In this document: piece after piece, positions 35,637 through 43,530 of the stretch | Layout of the letters: every line of letters starts with the position of its first letter | Position numbering within the stretch: the stretch's first letter is position 1 | Source of the DNA: an uncultured Naasia sp. | Lineage (GTDB): Bacteria > Actinomycetota > Actinomycetes > Actinomycetales > Microbacteriaceae | Direction: 5' to 3' | Assembly (NCBI GenBank): GCA_913778905.1 | Contig: CAJYYA010000016.1 | Span: 186,001 to 250,000 of the forward strand | Length of the DNA: 64,000 nt | Made by a program: the position numbers and the translations under genes | The notes under the pieces: model-generated | Database searches by the model: none | Told to the model about the DNA's origin: nothing | What the model saw: only the letters and a program-made list of their open reading frames with translations

Positions 35637-37028
35637 CTACGCCGGCTGCTCGGTCGTGGTGCGGATCGCGCGACGACGCAGGTCGATGGCCTTGCCGATC
35701 GTGCGGGCGAACGCGGGGACCCGGGTCAGCAACGGGTCGAGATGATCGGAGGGCAGCCTGACCACGGTGACCTCGTCGACCGCCACGTAGCGGCCCAGCG
35801 CCGTCTCCCGGGTGAGCGCCGTCTGACCGAGGAACTCGCCCTCGGCGAGGGTCAGCACCGGGCGGAAGAACTCGCCGACGGGCGCCTCGAAACGGATGTG
35901 GCCCGCGAGCACCACACGGATCGAGTCCGCGACGACACCGCTGTGCTGGATGATCTCGCCGGGTGCGAAGACCTCGATGACGGCGCCGGGGGCGAGCACG
36001 TCGCGGTGGTCTTCGGAGAGGAACAGCGCGTCGCACGCGCGTGCCACGCCGGCATCGACCACCTCCTGATCCACTTTCGGGACCTGGCCGTCGAGGGTGA
36101 GCCCTGCCCTCCTCGCCGCGTACCAGACCCACTCGTGCAGCGTCGCCGTGGAGGGTCCGACCGCTGCCGCGGCCACGACGGGCACCGTGACGGTGTAGAC
36201 CCCGCCGCCCGTGTACTCGGCCGTCGGCTCGCCTCCGGGACGTCGACCCGGCAGATCGCGGCCGAGCGCTTCGAGGAGGTCCATGACGCGACGAGGTTGA
36301 TCGTCCTTGCCGAACGTGAAGTCGACCACCGCGACGAAGCCCTCCGTCGTGCGCGAGTGGTTGTTGAACACGGCCGTCGCCAGAACCGAGTTCGGGATGA
36401 TCTCGATGCCCTCGGGGGTCTGCACGTGCACCGAGCGCCAGTTGACCTCGACGACGCGTCCTCTGGTGCGGCTCGTGTCGATGACGTCCCCCGTTCGGAA
36501 CGGCTGCTCGAAGAGCAGCAGCAGTCCCGACACGATGGCGCCGATCGATCCCTGCAGCGCGATGCCGAGAACGATCGAGGTGACGCCCAGGGCGGCGAAG
36601 ACGCCGCCGATGTTGGTGCCCCACACCACCGCGAAGAGCACGGCGATGCCGACGATGCCGAGCAGGAGTCGGACGATGCTGACGAAGATGGAGGGGATCC
36701 GCGCCCGCCAGGTGCCCTCCGCCGGGGTTCCGAAGAGGGCCGCGTTGAACGAGGACAGGACCAGCAGGATGAGGAGGAATCCCACGATCGTCGCGACGAT
36801 CCGGACTCCAGTGAGATCGTCGGACTTCCCCTGTGCGATGAGCATCAGGGCCAGGAGCGCGGTCGCCGGGATGACGAGGTTCCGGAGCAACCGCAGAGGC
36901 TTGACCGCCGGGTTGTTACGCCGCGTCAGCGTCCCGATGACCTCGGTGAGAACCACGACGAGGATCGGTACGGCGATCGCGACGACGACGGCACCGAGGA
37001 ACCATGGTTCCTGCCAGAAGGGGAGCAT
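35637..37028 (-). CDS. MscS-type channel with C-terminal cyclic-nucleotide-binding domain
   Basis: 463 residues from ATG 37028 (MLPFWQEPWFLGA). Four to five membrane helices lead into the MscS pore and beta domain (LGIALQGSIGAIVSGLLLLFEQPFRTGD, VVEVNWRSVHVQTPEG, IIPNSVL). Residues about 320-450 are a cNMP-binding barrel (APGEIIQHSG, LAEGEFLGQTALTRETALGRYVA). The upstream gene, 5 bases away, encodes a cyclase-like receptor. The same pairing exists in Mycobacterium tuberculosis (Rv2434c-Rv2435c, from memory). It probably opens or closes in response to a cyclic nucleotide or to the receptor. It has no evident link with purine catabolism. Confidence 0.88.
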   Translation of the reverse strand: MLPFWQEPWFLGAVVVAIAVPILVVVLTEVIGTLTRRNNPAVKPLRLLRNLVIPATALLALMLIAQGKSDDLTGVRIVATIVGFLLILLVLSSFNAALFGTPAEGTWRARIPSIFVSIVRLLLGIVGIAVLFAVVWGTNIGGVFAALGVTSIVLGIALQGSIGAIVSGLLLLFEQPFRTGDVIDTSRTRGRVVEVNWRSVHVQTPEGIEIIPNSVLATAVFNNHSRTTEGFVAVVDFTFGKDDQPRRVMDLLEALGRDLPGRRPGGEPTAEYTGGGVYTVTVPVVAAAAVGPSTATLHEWVWYAARRAGLTLDGQVPKVDQEVVDAGVARACDALFLSEDHRDVLAPGAVIEVFAPGEIIQHSGVVADSIRVVLAGHIRFEAPVGEFFRPVLTLAEGEFLGQTALTRETALGRYVAVDEVTVVRLPSDHLDPLLTRVPAFARTIGKAIDLRRRAIRTTTEQPA

Positions 37029-37033
37029 GGTCT

Positions 37034-39175
37034 CTACTTCTCCTCGACGCGCCAGACGTCGACCGGGCCGTCGGGCCCGTCGACCGGCAGGGCGGGCTGA
37101 AGGCGGTAGACGTCGCCCAACAGCTCTCTTGCGTGCGCGGTGATGAAGACGCCCTCGTCCTTGGCCGAGTCGTGCACGGCGTGTGCGAGGACGACCGCGC
37201 CGCCCCACAGGTCGTAGGCGAGCGTTCCCCGACCGACGAGACCGCTGATGACCTGGCCGCTGTCGATGCCCGCCCGAACCTCGAGCGACGACCCGTGTGC
37301 ATGGTTGTAGCGGTCGACGATGCGCGCCATCTCCACCGCGAAGTCCACCATCCGTCGGACGTTGTCGACGCGCGGTGTGCTGATGCCGCTACTGGCGAGG
37401 TAACCGCTGCGCAGTGCTCGGACGTTCTCCACACCCAGCCGGTCCGCGGCCGAGGAGAAGGAGCGGAGGAGTTCGTTGACGACCTCGACGCCGCGTTCGG
37501 CCGAGAGGTCGAGCGTGTGCTCGTCCAGCCCCGCGATGTCCGCATAGACGACCGCCGCGTTCTCGTGCACGTCGGCGATGTTGCTCTCGCCCGCCCTGAA
37601 CCGGGCGGCGACGTCGGCGGGCATGAGACTCGCCAGCAGGTCGTCGTGCTCGCGCCGCTGCTGGTCGATGACCTCCTCCTTCGCGCGAAGGCCCCGACTG
37701 AGCTCGTTGAAGGAGTGGGTGAGGTCGCCGACCTCGTCGCGCGATGTGACGGGGACGGACGCGTCGAGATCGCCGGCTCGCACCTCCCGGACACCCTCCG
37801 CGAGAGCGCGGATGGGCCGGGTGAGGTACCGGGCGAGGACGAGCGACAGCAGCGCGACGGCGACCAGCAGGCCCGCGGCCGTGATGAAGATCGTCCGGGT
37901 GAGGGTCGCGATCGGAGCGAATGCTTCCGAGGTGTCGATGCTCGCGACGATCCCCCAGTCCGCCCCCTGGGTCTTCACCGGGGCATACGCCGAGAGGACT
38001 TCGTGCCCGAGATAGTTGCGCTCGATGACGGTGCCCGACTCGTTCCGCCCGATGGCTTGCGCGGAGTCGCTGCGGACGGGCTGGAGGAGCACACTGTCGC
38101 CCGATTGCACGATACGGTCGGCGACGCTCGCCTCCAGTCCGTCGACGACCGCCTGCGCCTTGTAGGCGTCGGGCTGCGAGACCAGTTCTCTCGAGATGCT
38201 GCGCATGTTGGAGTCCGGTCCGACGAGGTAGGTCTCGCCCGTCTCGCCGAGTCCTTCCTGCTGCCACTGGCTCTCATCGGTCATGAGGTTGTTGATGGCC
38301 TTGTCGGGGAACTGCACGGCGAGCGCGCCGACGACCGTGCCGCGATCGCTGACCGGGGTCACACCCCAGGCGGTCGGGGATCCGTAGCTCGCCTCGTAGG
38401 GCTCGAAGTCGGAGAAGACGACCTGATCCGCCGTGCTCGACCGCATGGCCTGGTTGTAGGCGTCGGCGAGTCCGCTACGCGAGAAGGGCCCCGTCGTGAG
38501 GTCGGCGCCGAGGTCGATGCCCTTGTAGAGCGTGTAGACGACGTGTCCCTTCGTGTCGAGGAGCACCACGTCGTCGTAGACGAACCGCTGAGCCATGTGA
38601 CGCAGGAACGGGTTGACGTCGGCGCTCACCTGAGACCAGGCGCTCCCGTCACCGGCGTCGTCCTGCTGGGCGGCCGCGTCGAAGTCGGCGAACGGCGCGG
38701 TGTAAAGGGCCTGGAGTCGGATGGCCGCCGGGGAGGTCGGCATGAAGAGTCCGGCGTCGGCGGTCGCGCCCGTACGGCTCTCATACGTAGGAACGAACGT
38801 GTCCCGGTAGTACGCCGCGACCTTGGCGGTGTCGGCGGTGTCCGCGGGGGTGCCCTCCATCTCGGCGTACGCCGAGGAGAAGCCCTTGGTCGCGTCGATG
38901 ACCGCCCGCCCCTCGCTGGTGAGCATGACGTTGTAGGTGATCCCGTCGAACAGGTTCGCGATCTCCGAGGCGCGCGCATCGCGCAGGCTGGTCAGCTGGT
39001 CGTAGACCGCGGCGCGCAGGCTGTCGGTTCCCGAGATGTACCCGATGGTGCCGATGACTCCGATGCTGACCGCGCTGACGGCGATGAGCATGGCGAGCAG
39101 CTTCGACTGCAGGCTCGTTCCCGGTCGCTTGCGCGGCCGGGCTGCGCGCGCGGCGCGGCGCGACTGTGCCTCCAT
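37034..39175 (-). CDS. dCache-HAMP receptor with degenerate nucleotide-cyclase domain
   Basis: 713 residues from ATG 39175 (AGGGGGTGG just upstream; GTG 39202 is possible). One helix near residue 30, a large extracytoplasmic dCache sensor (about 55-420), a second helix (IFITAAGLLVAVALLSLVLA), HAMP, a short coiled coil, then a class III cyclase homology domain. The first metal Asp is kept (VVYADIAGL), but the second is Ser (RSGYLASSG where IGD-x-x-M is usual). The transition-state Asn and Arg are gone (YDLWGGAVVLAHAVHD versus WGDTVNLAARM). It is probably not an active cyclase; it may bind a nucleotide or act by contact on the MscS-cNMP channel encoded next. Confidence 0.85.
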   Translation of the reverse strand: MEAQSRRAARAARPRKRPGTSLQSKLLAMLIAVSAVSIGVIGTIGYISGTDSLRAAVYDQLTSLRDARASEIANLFDGITYNVMLTSEGRAVIDATKGFSSAYAEMEGTPADTADTAKVAAYYRDTFVPTYESRTGATADAGLFMPTSPAAIRLQALYTAPFADFDAAAQQDDAGDGSAWSQVSADVNPFLRHMAQRFVYDDVVLLDTKGHVVYTLYKGIDLGADLTTGPFSRSGLADAYNQAMRSSTADQVVFSDFEPYEASYGSPTAWGVTPVSDRGTVVGALAVQFPDKAINNLMTDESQWQQEGLGETGETYLVGPDSNMRSISRELVSQPDAYKAQAVVDGLEASVADRIVQSGDSVLLQPVRSDSAQAIGRNESGTVIERNYLGHEVLSAYAPVKTQGADWGIVASIDTSEAFAPIATLTRTIFITAAGLLVAVALLSLVLARYLTRPIRALAEGVREVRAGDLDASVPVTSRDEVGDLTHSFNELSRGLRAKEEVIDQQRREHDDLLASLMPADVAARFRAGESNIADVHENAAVVYADIAGLDEHTLDLSAERGVEVVNELLRSFSSAADRLGVENVRALRSGYLASSGISTPRVDNVRRMVDFAVEMARIVDRYNHAHGSSLEVRAGIDSGQVISGLVGRGTLAYDLWGGAVVLAHAVHDSAKDEGVFITAHARELLGDVYRLQPALPVDGPDGPVDVWRVEEK

Positions 39176-39323
39176 GAAGTCCACCCCCTGTGACGACACC
39201 ACGGCGGCTCGTCGAGAACGCCCACGCGTGGCGGGTGATCCCCCTCACCCGTGCTTCACGCTAGCGAGTGGGGCGGCCGGAGCGATTCCCCCACTTGTGG
39301 GCGCGGAACGGCCGGGACGTCGC

Positions 39324-39704
39324 TCAGACGGCTGCGGTCGCGACCCCCGGCACGTCGGCCAACGAGAAGTAGACGGGCAGGCCCCGCTCGCGGGCGATCC
39401 GGACGTCCTGATCCGCACCGCGGGAATCCCCGGGGAGGCGCAGCACCGCGTCGCAGCGCTGGAGGAGGCGATCGGCGGTGGGATACATCACCTGTTCGGC
39501 GAGCGGATCGGTCGGTCCGGTGGCCCCCGCGCTCGAGAGGACGGGCAGAGCGACCCACTCGCCGATCATCGGGATGTGCCCCGCTTGAAAAAGGGGCCAG
39601 GCCGCTTCTTCGAGCCTGGCGAGGTTGCGGCGCATGAGTTCGAGGTCGCCGCCCGTCCCGGAGGCGTAGGGGCCGGCGATCAGAATCATCAGTGGAGTGG
39701 TCAT
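39324..39704 (-). CDS. DUF4406-like small protein
   Basis: 126 residues from ATG 39704. MILIAGPYASGTGGDLELMRRNL and the later RLLQRCDAVLRLPGDSRGADQD form the pattern of DUF4406, a Rossmann-like family related to nucleoside 2-deoxyribosyltransferases. No reaction is established. TATTGT sits 7 bases before the ATG, suggesting a leaderless transcript. It is divergent from the DeoR-type regulator with only 47 bases between start codons, a layout that often means direct control by that regulator. Confidence 0.75.
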   Translation of the reverse strand: MTTPLMILIAGPYASGTGGDLELMRRNLARLEEAAWPLFQAGHIPMIGEWVALPVLSSAGATGPTDPLAEQVMYPTADRLLQRCDAVLRLPGDSRGADQDVRIARERGLPVYFSLADVPGVATAAV

Positions 39705-39751
39705 GAGGCCGACAATAGTGCAGAATCGTGCATAAACGTGAAGGAGTAAGA

Positions 39752-40510
39752 ATGCTGGCTGCCGCACGCAAGGATCTCCTGCTCGCCCGGCTGCGGACGG
39801 AGGGGCGCATCGTGGCGAAGGATCTCGCCGCGGAGCTCGGCCTCTCCGAGGACAGCATCCGACGCGATCTGCGCGAGTTGGATGCGGCCGGATTGGCGGT
39901 CCGCGTGTACGGCGGGGCATTGCCCGCCTCGCCGGCCGTGGCCGACTACGCCGCCCGACAGACGCTCGCCACGTCGAGCAAGAAGCGCATCGCCCTACGA
40001 GCCGCATCGCTCATCGAACCCGGCAGCACCGTGATCCTCGACGGCGGAACGACCACCCTGGCGACCGTCGAGGCGCTCGACCGCTCGCTCGAGTGCACGA
40101 TCATCACCCACAGCCCGACGATCGCCGCCGCACTGCTGCATCATGCCGCCGAGGTCGTGATCCTGGGCGGGCGACTGTTCAAGCACTCCGCGGTCGCCAG
40201 CGGCGCGGCCGCCGTCGAAGCCGCCATGGCCGTCAGCGCGGATCGCTTCCTCCTGGGTGTGACCGGAATCCACAACGAGTCCGGTCTGACGACGGGCGAC
40301 TCCGATGAGGCCGCCATGAAACGAGCCCTCGCCTCTCGCGCCGCCGAGACGTTCGTGCTCGGCAGCGCCGAGAAGGTCGGTGCGGTATCGAGATACCGGG
40401 TGCTCCCGCTCGACGGGGTCACCGCCGCGGTCGTCGACCCGACCGAGACCTCCGGCGACGAGCTTGCGCGGCTAGGTTCGGCGGGACTCCAACTCCTGCG
40501 GGCAGACTGA
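39752..40510 (+). CDS. DeoR/GlpR-family transcriptional regulator
   Basis: 252 residues from ATG 39752, with GAAGGAG 5 bases upstream. The N-terminal helix-turn-helix is GRIVAKDLAAELGLSEDSIRRDLRELDAAG, the classic DeoR signature. The effector domain keeps GSTVILDGGTTTLA and VTGIHNESGLTTGDSDEAAMKRAL, which bind a sugar phosphate or related ligand. It precedes a small membrane-peptide ORF, uricase and guanine deaminase on the same strand, so it may control urate breakdown or the DUF4406 gene. The region before it has two GTGCA-type motifs (GTGCAGAATCGTGCATAA) that could be its site. Confidence 0.88.
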   Translation: MLAAARKDLLLARLRTEGRIVAKDLAAELGLSEDSIRRDLRELDAAGLAVRVYGGALPASPAVADYAARQTLATSSKKRIALRAASLIEPGSTVILDGGTTTLATVEALDRSLECTIITHSPTIAAALLHHAAEVVILGGRLFKHSAVASGAAAVEAAMAVSADRFLLGVTGIHNESGLTTGDSDEAAMKRALASRAAETFVLGSAEKVGAVSRYRVLPLDGVTAAVVDPTETSGDELARLGSAGLQLLRAD

Positions 40511-40516
40511 ATCGCC

Positions 40517-40633
40517 ATGGACGCGGAATGGCTGTCCCCTCGGAGCCTCGTCGCGATCATCGGCCTCATCGTGGCGATCCCCGCCGCCTTCGTCTTCATC
40601 TGGAGGGGACGAGGCGGGCGCCCCCGCGACTGA
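40517..40633 (+). CDS. Small single-helix membrane protein between the DeoR gene and uricase
   Basis: 38 residues: a short acidic start (MDAEWLSPRS), one clear membrane helix (LVAIIGLIVAIPAAFVFIW) and a basic tail (RGRGGRPRD). Third codon positions are almost all G or C, as in real genes here. It begins 6 bases after the DeoR stop and its TGA overlaps an ATG of the uricase frame (TGATG). A ribosome site is not obvious, so it probably depends on readthrough from the gene before. Function unknown; it could anchor or regulate uricase. Confidence 0.5.
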   Translation: MDAEWLSPRSLVAIIGLIVAIPAAFVFIWRGRGGRPRD

Positions 40634-41577
40634 TGCTCATGGAAACGTGCCCGACACACGTGGGTGTGAGCATGTACGACATGGCGATCAGACTCGGGCA
40701 CAACCAGTACGGCAAGGCGGAGACGCACCTCGTCCGCATCATGCGCGACACCCCGCGTCACGAGATCGTCGACCTCAACGTCACCACGTCGCTGAGGGGC
40801 GACTTCGCGGCCGCGCATACCGCGGGCGACCAGACCAAGGTGCTGCCCACCGATACGCAGAAGAACACGGCCTACGTGTGGGCGAAGAAGCACTCGCCGG
40901 ACCCCATGGAGGCCTACGGTCTGAGCCTCGCCCGCCACTTCCTCACCTACGAGCCGGTCGCTCAGGCCCGCATCGAGATCGAGCGGTTCGCCTGGTCGCG
41001 CGCCACTGTCGACGGCGAGCCCCACGACCACACCTTCGTACGGACGGGTCCGGAGGTACGTACGGCGGCGATCACCTCGGACACCGAGGCGAGCCATGTG
41101 ATCCAGGGCCTCAAGGACCTCACGCTGCTCAAGTCGACGGGGTCGGCATTCAAGGACTTCCTCGTCGACCAGTACACGACCCTGAAGCCGACGGACGACC
41201 GTGTCATGGCCACGTCGCTCGTCGCCAGATGGCGGATCACGGACCCGGGCGACGGGCTCGATTGGAACGCGGTCTACGACCGGGTCAAGCGGATCCTCGT
41301 GGCGCGCTTCGCGACCGTCGAGTCGCTCGCTTTGCAGCAGACTCTGTTCGAGATGGGCAGCGCTGTGCTCGAAGAGTTCCCCGAGATCGCCGAGATCCGC
41401 CTGTCGGCCCCCAACAAACACCATTTCGACGTCGACTTCTCATCGTTCGACGAGGACAACAGAGGCGAGGTGTTCCACGCCGACGACCGCCCGTACGGAC
41501 TCATCCAGGTGACCGTCGAGCGTGACGACGTCGCCTCCGCCCCTGACGCCTGGGTGGCATCGGCGGGACTCGCCTGA
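40633..41577 (+). CDS. Urate oxidase (uricase)
   Basis: The frame starts at ATG 40633 (overlapping the small ORF stop) and gives 314 residues. ATG 40672 (MYDMAIRLGHNQYGKAE) would give 301, nearer the usual length, and is a fair alternative. The family motifs are complete: NQYGKAE with the catalytic Lys, HTAGDQTKVLPTDTQKNTAY with the Thr, LKSTGSAF, QQTLFEMG and LPNKHHF-like APNKHHFDVD. It oxidises urate to 5-hydroxyisourate, the substrate of the UraH protein encoded at 43785. Its stop overlaps the guanine deaminase start (TGATGA). Confidence 0.93.
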   Translation: MLMETCPTHVGVSMYDMAIRLGHNQYGKAETHLVRIMRDTPRHEIVDLNVTTSLRGDFAAAHTAGDQTKVLPTDTQKNTAYVWAKKHSPDPMEAYGLSLARHFLTYEPVAQARIEIERFAWSRATVDGEPHDHTFVRTGPEVRTAAITSDTEASHVIQGLKDLTLLKSTGSAFKDFLVDQYTTLKPTDDRVMATSLVARWRITDPGDGLDWNAVYDRVKRILVARFATVESLALQQTLFEMGSAVLEEFPEIAEIRLSAPNKHHFDVDFSSFDEDNRGEVFHADDRPYGLIQVTVERDDVASAPDAWVASAGLA

Positions 41578-42071
41578 TGATCGAGACGACTCCCGTGGGC
41601 GCGGCGGACGATGCGCGCTGGCTGGCCCGGGCGATTCAGCTCGCCGTCGAGAACGTCGCCGATGGCGGCGGCCCGTTCGGAGCCGTGATCGTTCGCGACG
41701 GTGAGCTGGTGGCCGAGGGCCAGAACCGGGTCACCGCGAATCTGGACCCCACCGCGCACGCGGAGGTGCAGGCCATCCGCAACGCGTGCCAGGCGATCGG
41801 CGACTTCTCGCTCGCGGGCTGCGTGCTCTACACCTCGTGCGAGCCGTGTCCCCTCTGCCTCTCCGCGTCGCTGTGGTCACGCATCGATCGGGTCGTCTAC
41901 GCGGGCGACCGTCACGATGCGGCGAAAGTCGGGTTCGACGACAGCGCGTTCTACGAGCTCCTCGAGAAGCCCCGGTCGGAGTGGTACATGGCCGTCGATG
42001 AGGTGCGGCCCGTCAACGCGACCGCCCCCTTCGACGCCTGGGACGCGAACCAATCCCGCACCCACTACTGA
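41577..42071 (+). CDS. Guanine deaminase (cytidine-deaminase fold)
   Basis: 164 residues. The zinc motif is HAEVQAIRNAC (His61, Glu63) with SCEPCPLCLSA (Cys88, Cys91). GGGPFGAVIVRDGELVAEGQNRV is the substrate strand of GuaD-type deaminases, and the C-terminus keeps the Tyr (RTHY) found in that group. It turns guanine into xanthine for xanthine dehydrogenase. The ATG overlaps the uricase stop. The gene is followed by a palindromic repeat that probably ends the transcript. Confidence 0.9.
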   Translation: MIETTPVGAADDARWLARAIQLAVENVADGGGPFGAVIVRDGELVAEGQNRVTANLDPTAHAEVQAIRNACQAIGDFSLAGCVLYTSCEPCPLCLSASLWSRIDRVVYAGDRHDAAKVGFDDSAFYELLEKPRSEWYMAVDEVRPVNATAPFDAWDANQSRTHY

Positions 42072-42099
42072 GCTCAGCCGCCACCCGCCCGCCGCCTGC

Positions 42100-42127
42100 C
42101 CGCCCGTCGAGCGAAGCGAAACGCAGG
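42100..42127. repeat. Palindrome-family arm at a convergent gene end (copy 1)
   Basis: A 28-base unit starting CCGCCCGTCGAGCGAAGCG, a diverged copy of the arm of the perfect palindrome at 45263. It lies between guanine deaminase and the VOC gene, which converge, and is likely part of a terminator. Confidence 0.6.
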
Positions 42128-42148
42128 GTGGATCCGCGGGCACCCCGC

Positions 42149-42517
42149 TCAGGCCCTGTCGTGGAGCGTTACCAGATACCCGTCGGGGTCGCGAAGCGTG
42201 AACGTGCGACCGAAGGGCCCGTCGACGGGCGCGGACGCGATCGGATGCCCGTCGGCGGCGAGCGCGTCGTGGATCTCCTGGACATCGGTGGCATGCAGCC
42301 AGAGCGCAACGCCAAGGCCGGGCTGCGGGAGCGAATCCAAGTCGGTCCCGGGGACGAGATCGCGAAGCGCGAATGCGATCGGGCTGGTGGCGAATACCAC
42401 GGCGTGCGGCGGTCCGGCCGGTGACCGGACGAGGCCGAGGTACTTCTCGTAGAACGCCTGCGACGCGGCGAGGTCGCGAACCTGCAGGGAGATGAAATCG
42501 GGACCGGTGACCACCAT
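42149..42517 (-). CDS. VOC-superfamily (glyoxalase-like) protein
   Basis: 122 residues from ATG 42517, chosen because AAAGGA lies 6 bases upstream. The two-fold betaalphabetabetabeta pattern is visible: DFISLQVRDLAASQAFYEKYLGL, then VALWLHATDVQEIHDALAADG, with the end GRTFTLRDPDGYLVTLHD carrying the metal-site Glu/Asp region. Proteins like this include glyoxalase I and resistance or dioxygenase enzymes; the substrate is unknown. It is divergent from a MarR regulator with two matching operators between them, so it is probably that regulator's target. Confidence 0.82.
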   Translation of the reverse strand: MVVTGPDFISLQVRDLAASQAFYEKYLGLVRSPAGPPHAVVFATSPIAFALRDLVPGTDLDSLPQPGLGVALWLHATDVQEIHDALAADGHPIASAPVDGPFGRTFTLRDPDGYLVTLHDRA

Positions 42518-42532
42518 GGCCATTCCTTTCGT

Positions 42533-42552
42533 CATGTCAGCTATCTGACATG
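42533..42552. promoter_or_regulatory. MarR operator O1
   Basis: A perfect palindrome with 8-base arms CATGTCAG and CTGACATG around CTAT, 16 bases upstream of the VOC start codon. Shares its half-site with O2. Confidence 0.7.
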
Positions 42553-42561
42553 GACGACTGT

Positions 42562-42579
42562 ATGTCAGAATACTGACAT
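42562..42579. promoter_or_regulatory. MarR operator O2, overlapping the marR start codon
   Basis: ATGTCAG-AATA-CTGACAT, the same half-site and 4-base spacing as O1, with centres 28 bp apart. It covers the first bases of the MarR start codon and the CAGAAT that could be a leaderless -10 box, so binding would block the gene's own expression. Confidence 0.7.
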
Positions 42580-43024
42580 GGCGCAAGAGCAGAACGGCAT
42601 CGACCTCGAGACGTCCCTCGGCTATCTGATCAAGGAGGCGTCGAGTGCTCTTCGTGTCGCGATGGAGAAGGCCCTCCGCCCACTCGACATGACCATCACG
42701 CACTACTCCTGCCTCGAACTGCTCTCGCAACGCCCGGGGCTGTCCAATTCGGAGCTCGCCCGGGGCACTTTCGTGACCCGCCAATCGATGAACGTCCTGC
42801 TGCAGACGCTCGAGCAGAGCGGCGACGTCTCCCGGGCACCCGCGCCGACGTCCGGGCGGGTGCTGCCCACTCAGCTCACCGATCAGGGCCGCGAACGCCT
42901 GGTCCTTGCCACGGGCGCCGTGCGGGACGTGGAGGAACGAATGCTCGCCGACCTGTCGGAAGCGGACCGTGCCACGGCGCGCCGCATCCTCCGCAGCATG
43001 AAGGCGTCCCTGTCCGACGGATAG
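42578..43024 (+). CDS. MarR-family transcriptional regulator
   Basis: 148 residues. The winged helix (ITHYSCLELLSQRPGLSNSELARGTFVTRQSMNVLLQTLEQ in part, then the wing VSRAPAPTSGRVLPTQLT) and the flanking dimerisation helices are typical. ATG 42578 has no ribosome site, so translation is likely leaderless. The two palindromes in the 60-base divergent region, one covering its start codon, point to autorepression and control of the VOC gene. The ligand is unknown. Confidence 0.9.
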   Translation: MAQEQNGIDLETSLGYLIKEASSALRVAMEKALRPLDMTITHYSCLELLSQRPGLSNSELARGTFVTRQSMNVLLQTLEQSGDVSRAPAPTSGRVLPTQLTDQGRERLVLATGAVRDVEERMLADLSEADRATARRILRSMKASLSDG

Positions 43025-43034
43025 ACGTGCGACG

Positions 43035-43040
43035 TAGGCT
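43035..43040 (+). promoter_or_regulatory. Leaderless -10 box
   Basis: TAGGCT 6 bases before ATG 43047, with no ribosome site; the same hexamer precedes the aminotransferase gene at 60697. Confidence 0.4.
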
Positions 43041-43046
43041 CCAGTG

Positions 43047-43436
43047 ATGGCCGACGAGCATCGCGTGTTGGACCCGGTTACCCAGGAGGAGTTGATCGTC
43101 CCGGAGTGGTCCGACGACGACGCGACGATCGCGCGCGCCGCAGCCCGGCGAGACGGGCTCCTCCGTCAGATCCGGTTCTTCACCGACTACTCGGCGGCGC
43201 TGCCGCTCTGGGGCTCGAACGGCTACGGCGGCGAGGAGGAAGGCCTGTCGGCCGCACTGATCCGCGACCTGCGGGATTGGGTCGCTCGCTGGGAGCGCGC
43301 TTTCGACCCGTTCGACGGCTGGCGTGATGCATCCCTCCGCGACCCGTGGGTGGTGGAGGGGCATCTGCTCGCCGATCGAGTCGAGCGGGAGTTGTGGACG
43401 ACCGCGGTCGTCACCCGCGAGCACGACTGGGTATGA
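43047..43436 (+). CDS. Hypothetical protein, Trp- and Asp-rich
   Basis: 129 residues from ATG 43047 (MADEHRVLDPVTQEELIVP). No signal peptide or membrane helix. It is helical and acidic, with many Trp and Asp (EWSDDDATIARAAARRDGLLRQIRFF, RDLRDWVARWERAFDPFDGW). It starts 22 bases after the MarR gene but appears to have its own leaderless promoter. I do not recognise a family. It is followed by a palindromic repeat at the convergent end. Confidence 0.65.
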   Translation: MADEHRVLDPVTQEELIVPEWSDDDATIARAAARRDGLLRQIRFFTDYSAALPLWGSNGYGGEEEGLSAALIRDLRDWVARWERAFDPFDGWRDASLRDPWVVEGHLLADRVERELWTTAVVTREHDWV

Positions 43437-43450
43437 GATGCCGCGCCCGC

Positions 43451-43507
43451 CCGCCCATTGAGCGGAGCGAAATGAAGGGCCTGCGTCTCGCTTCGCCGGA
43501 CGGACGG
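43451..43507. repeat. Palindrome-family pair at a convergent gene end (copy 2)
   Basis: Two 28-base arms of the 45263 family, 43451-43478 and a diverged inverted arm at 43480-43507, nearly touching. They lie between two convergent genes and probably form a terminator. Confidence 0.6.
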
Positions 43508-43530
43508 ACGGGTGGATGGGTGACGCGGGA

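Noticed and set aside
35624-35638. AGCTCC-GGAGCT hairpin between allB and the MscS gene
   Set aside because: Six base pairs with a 3-base loop; may be chance in GC-rich DNA.
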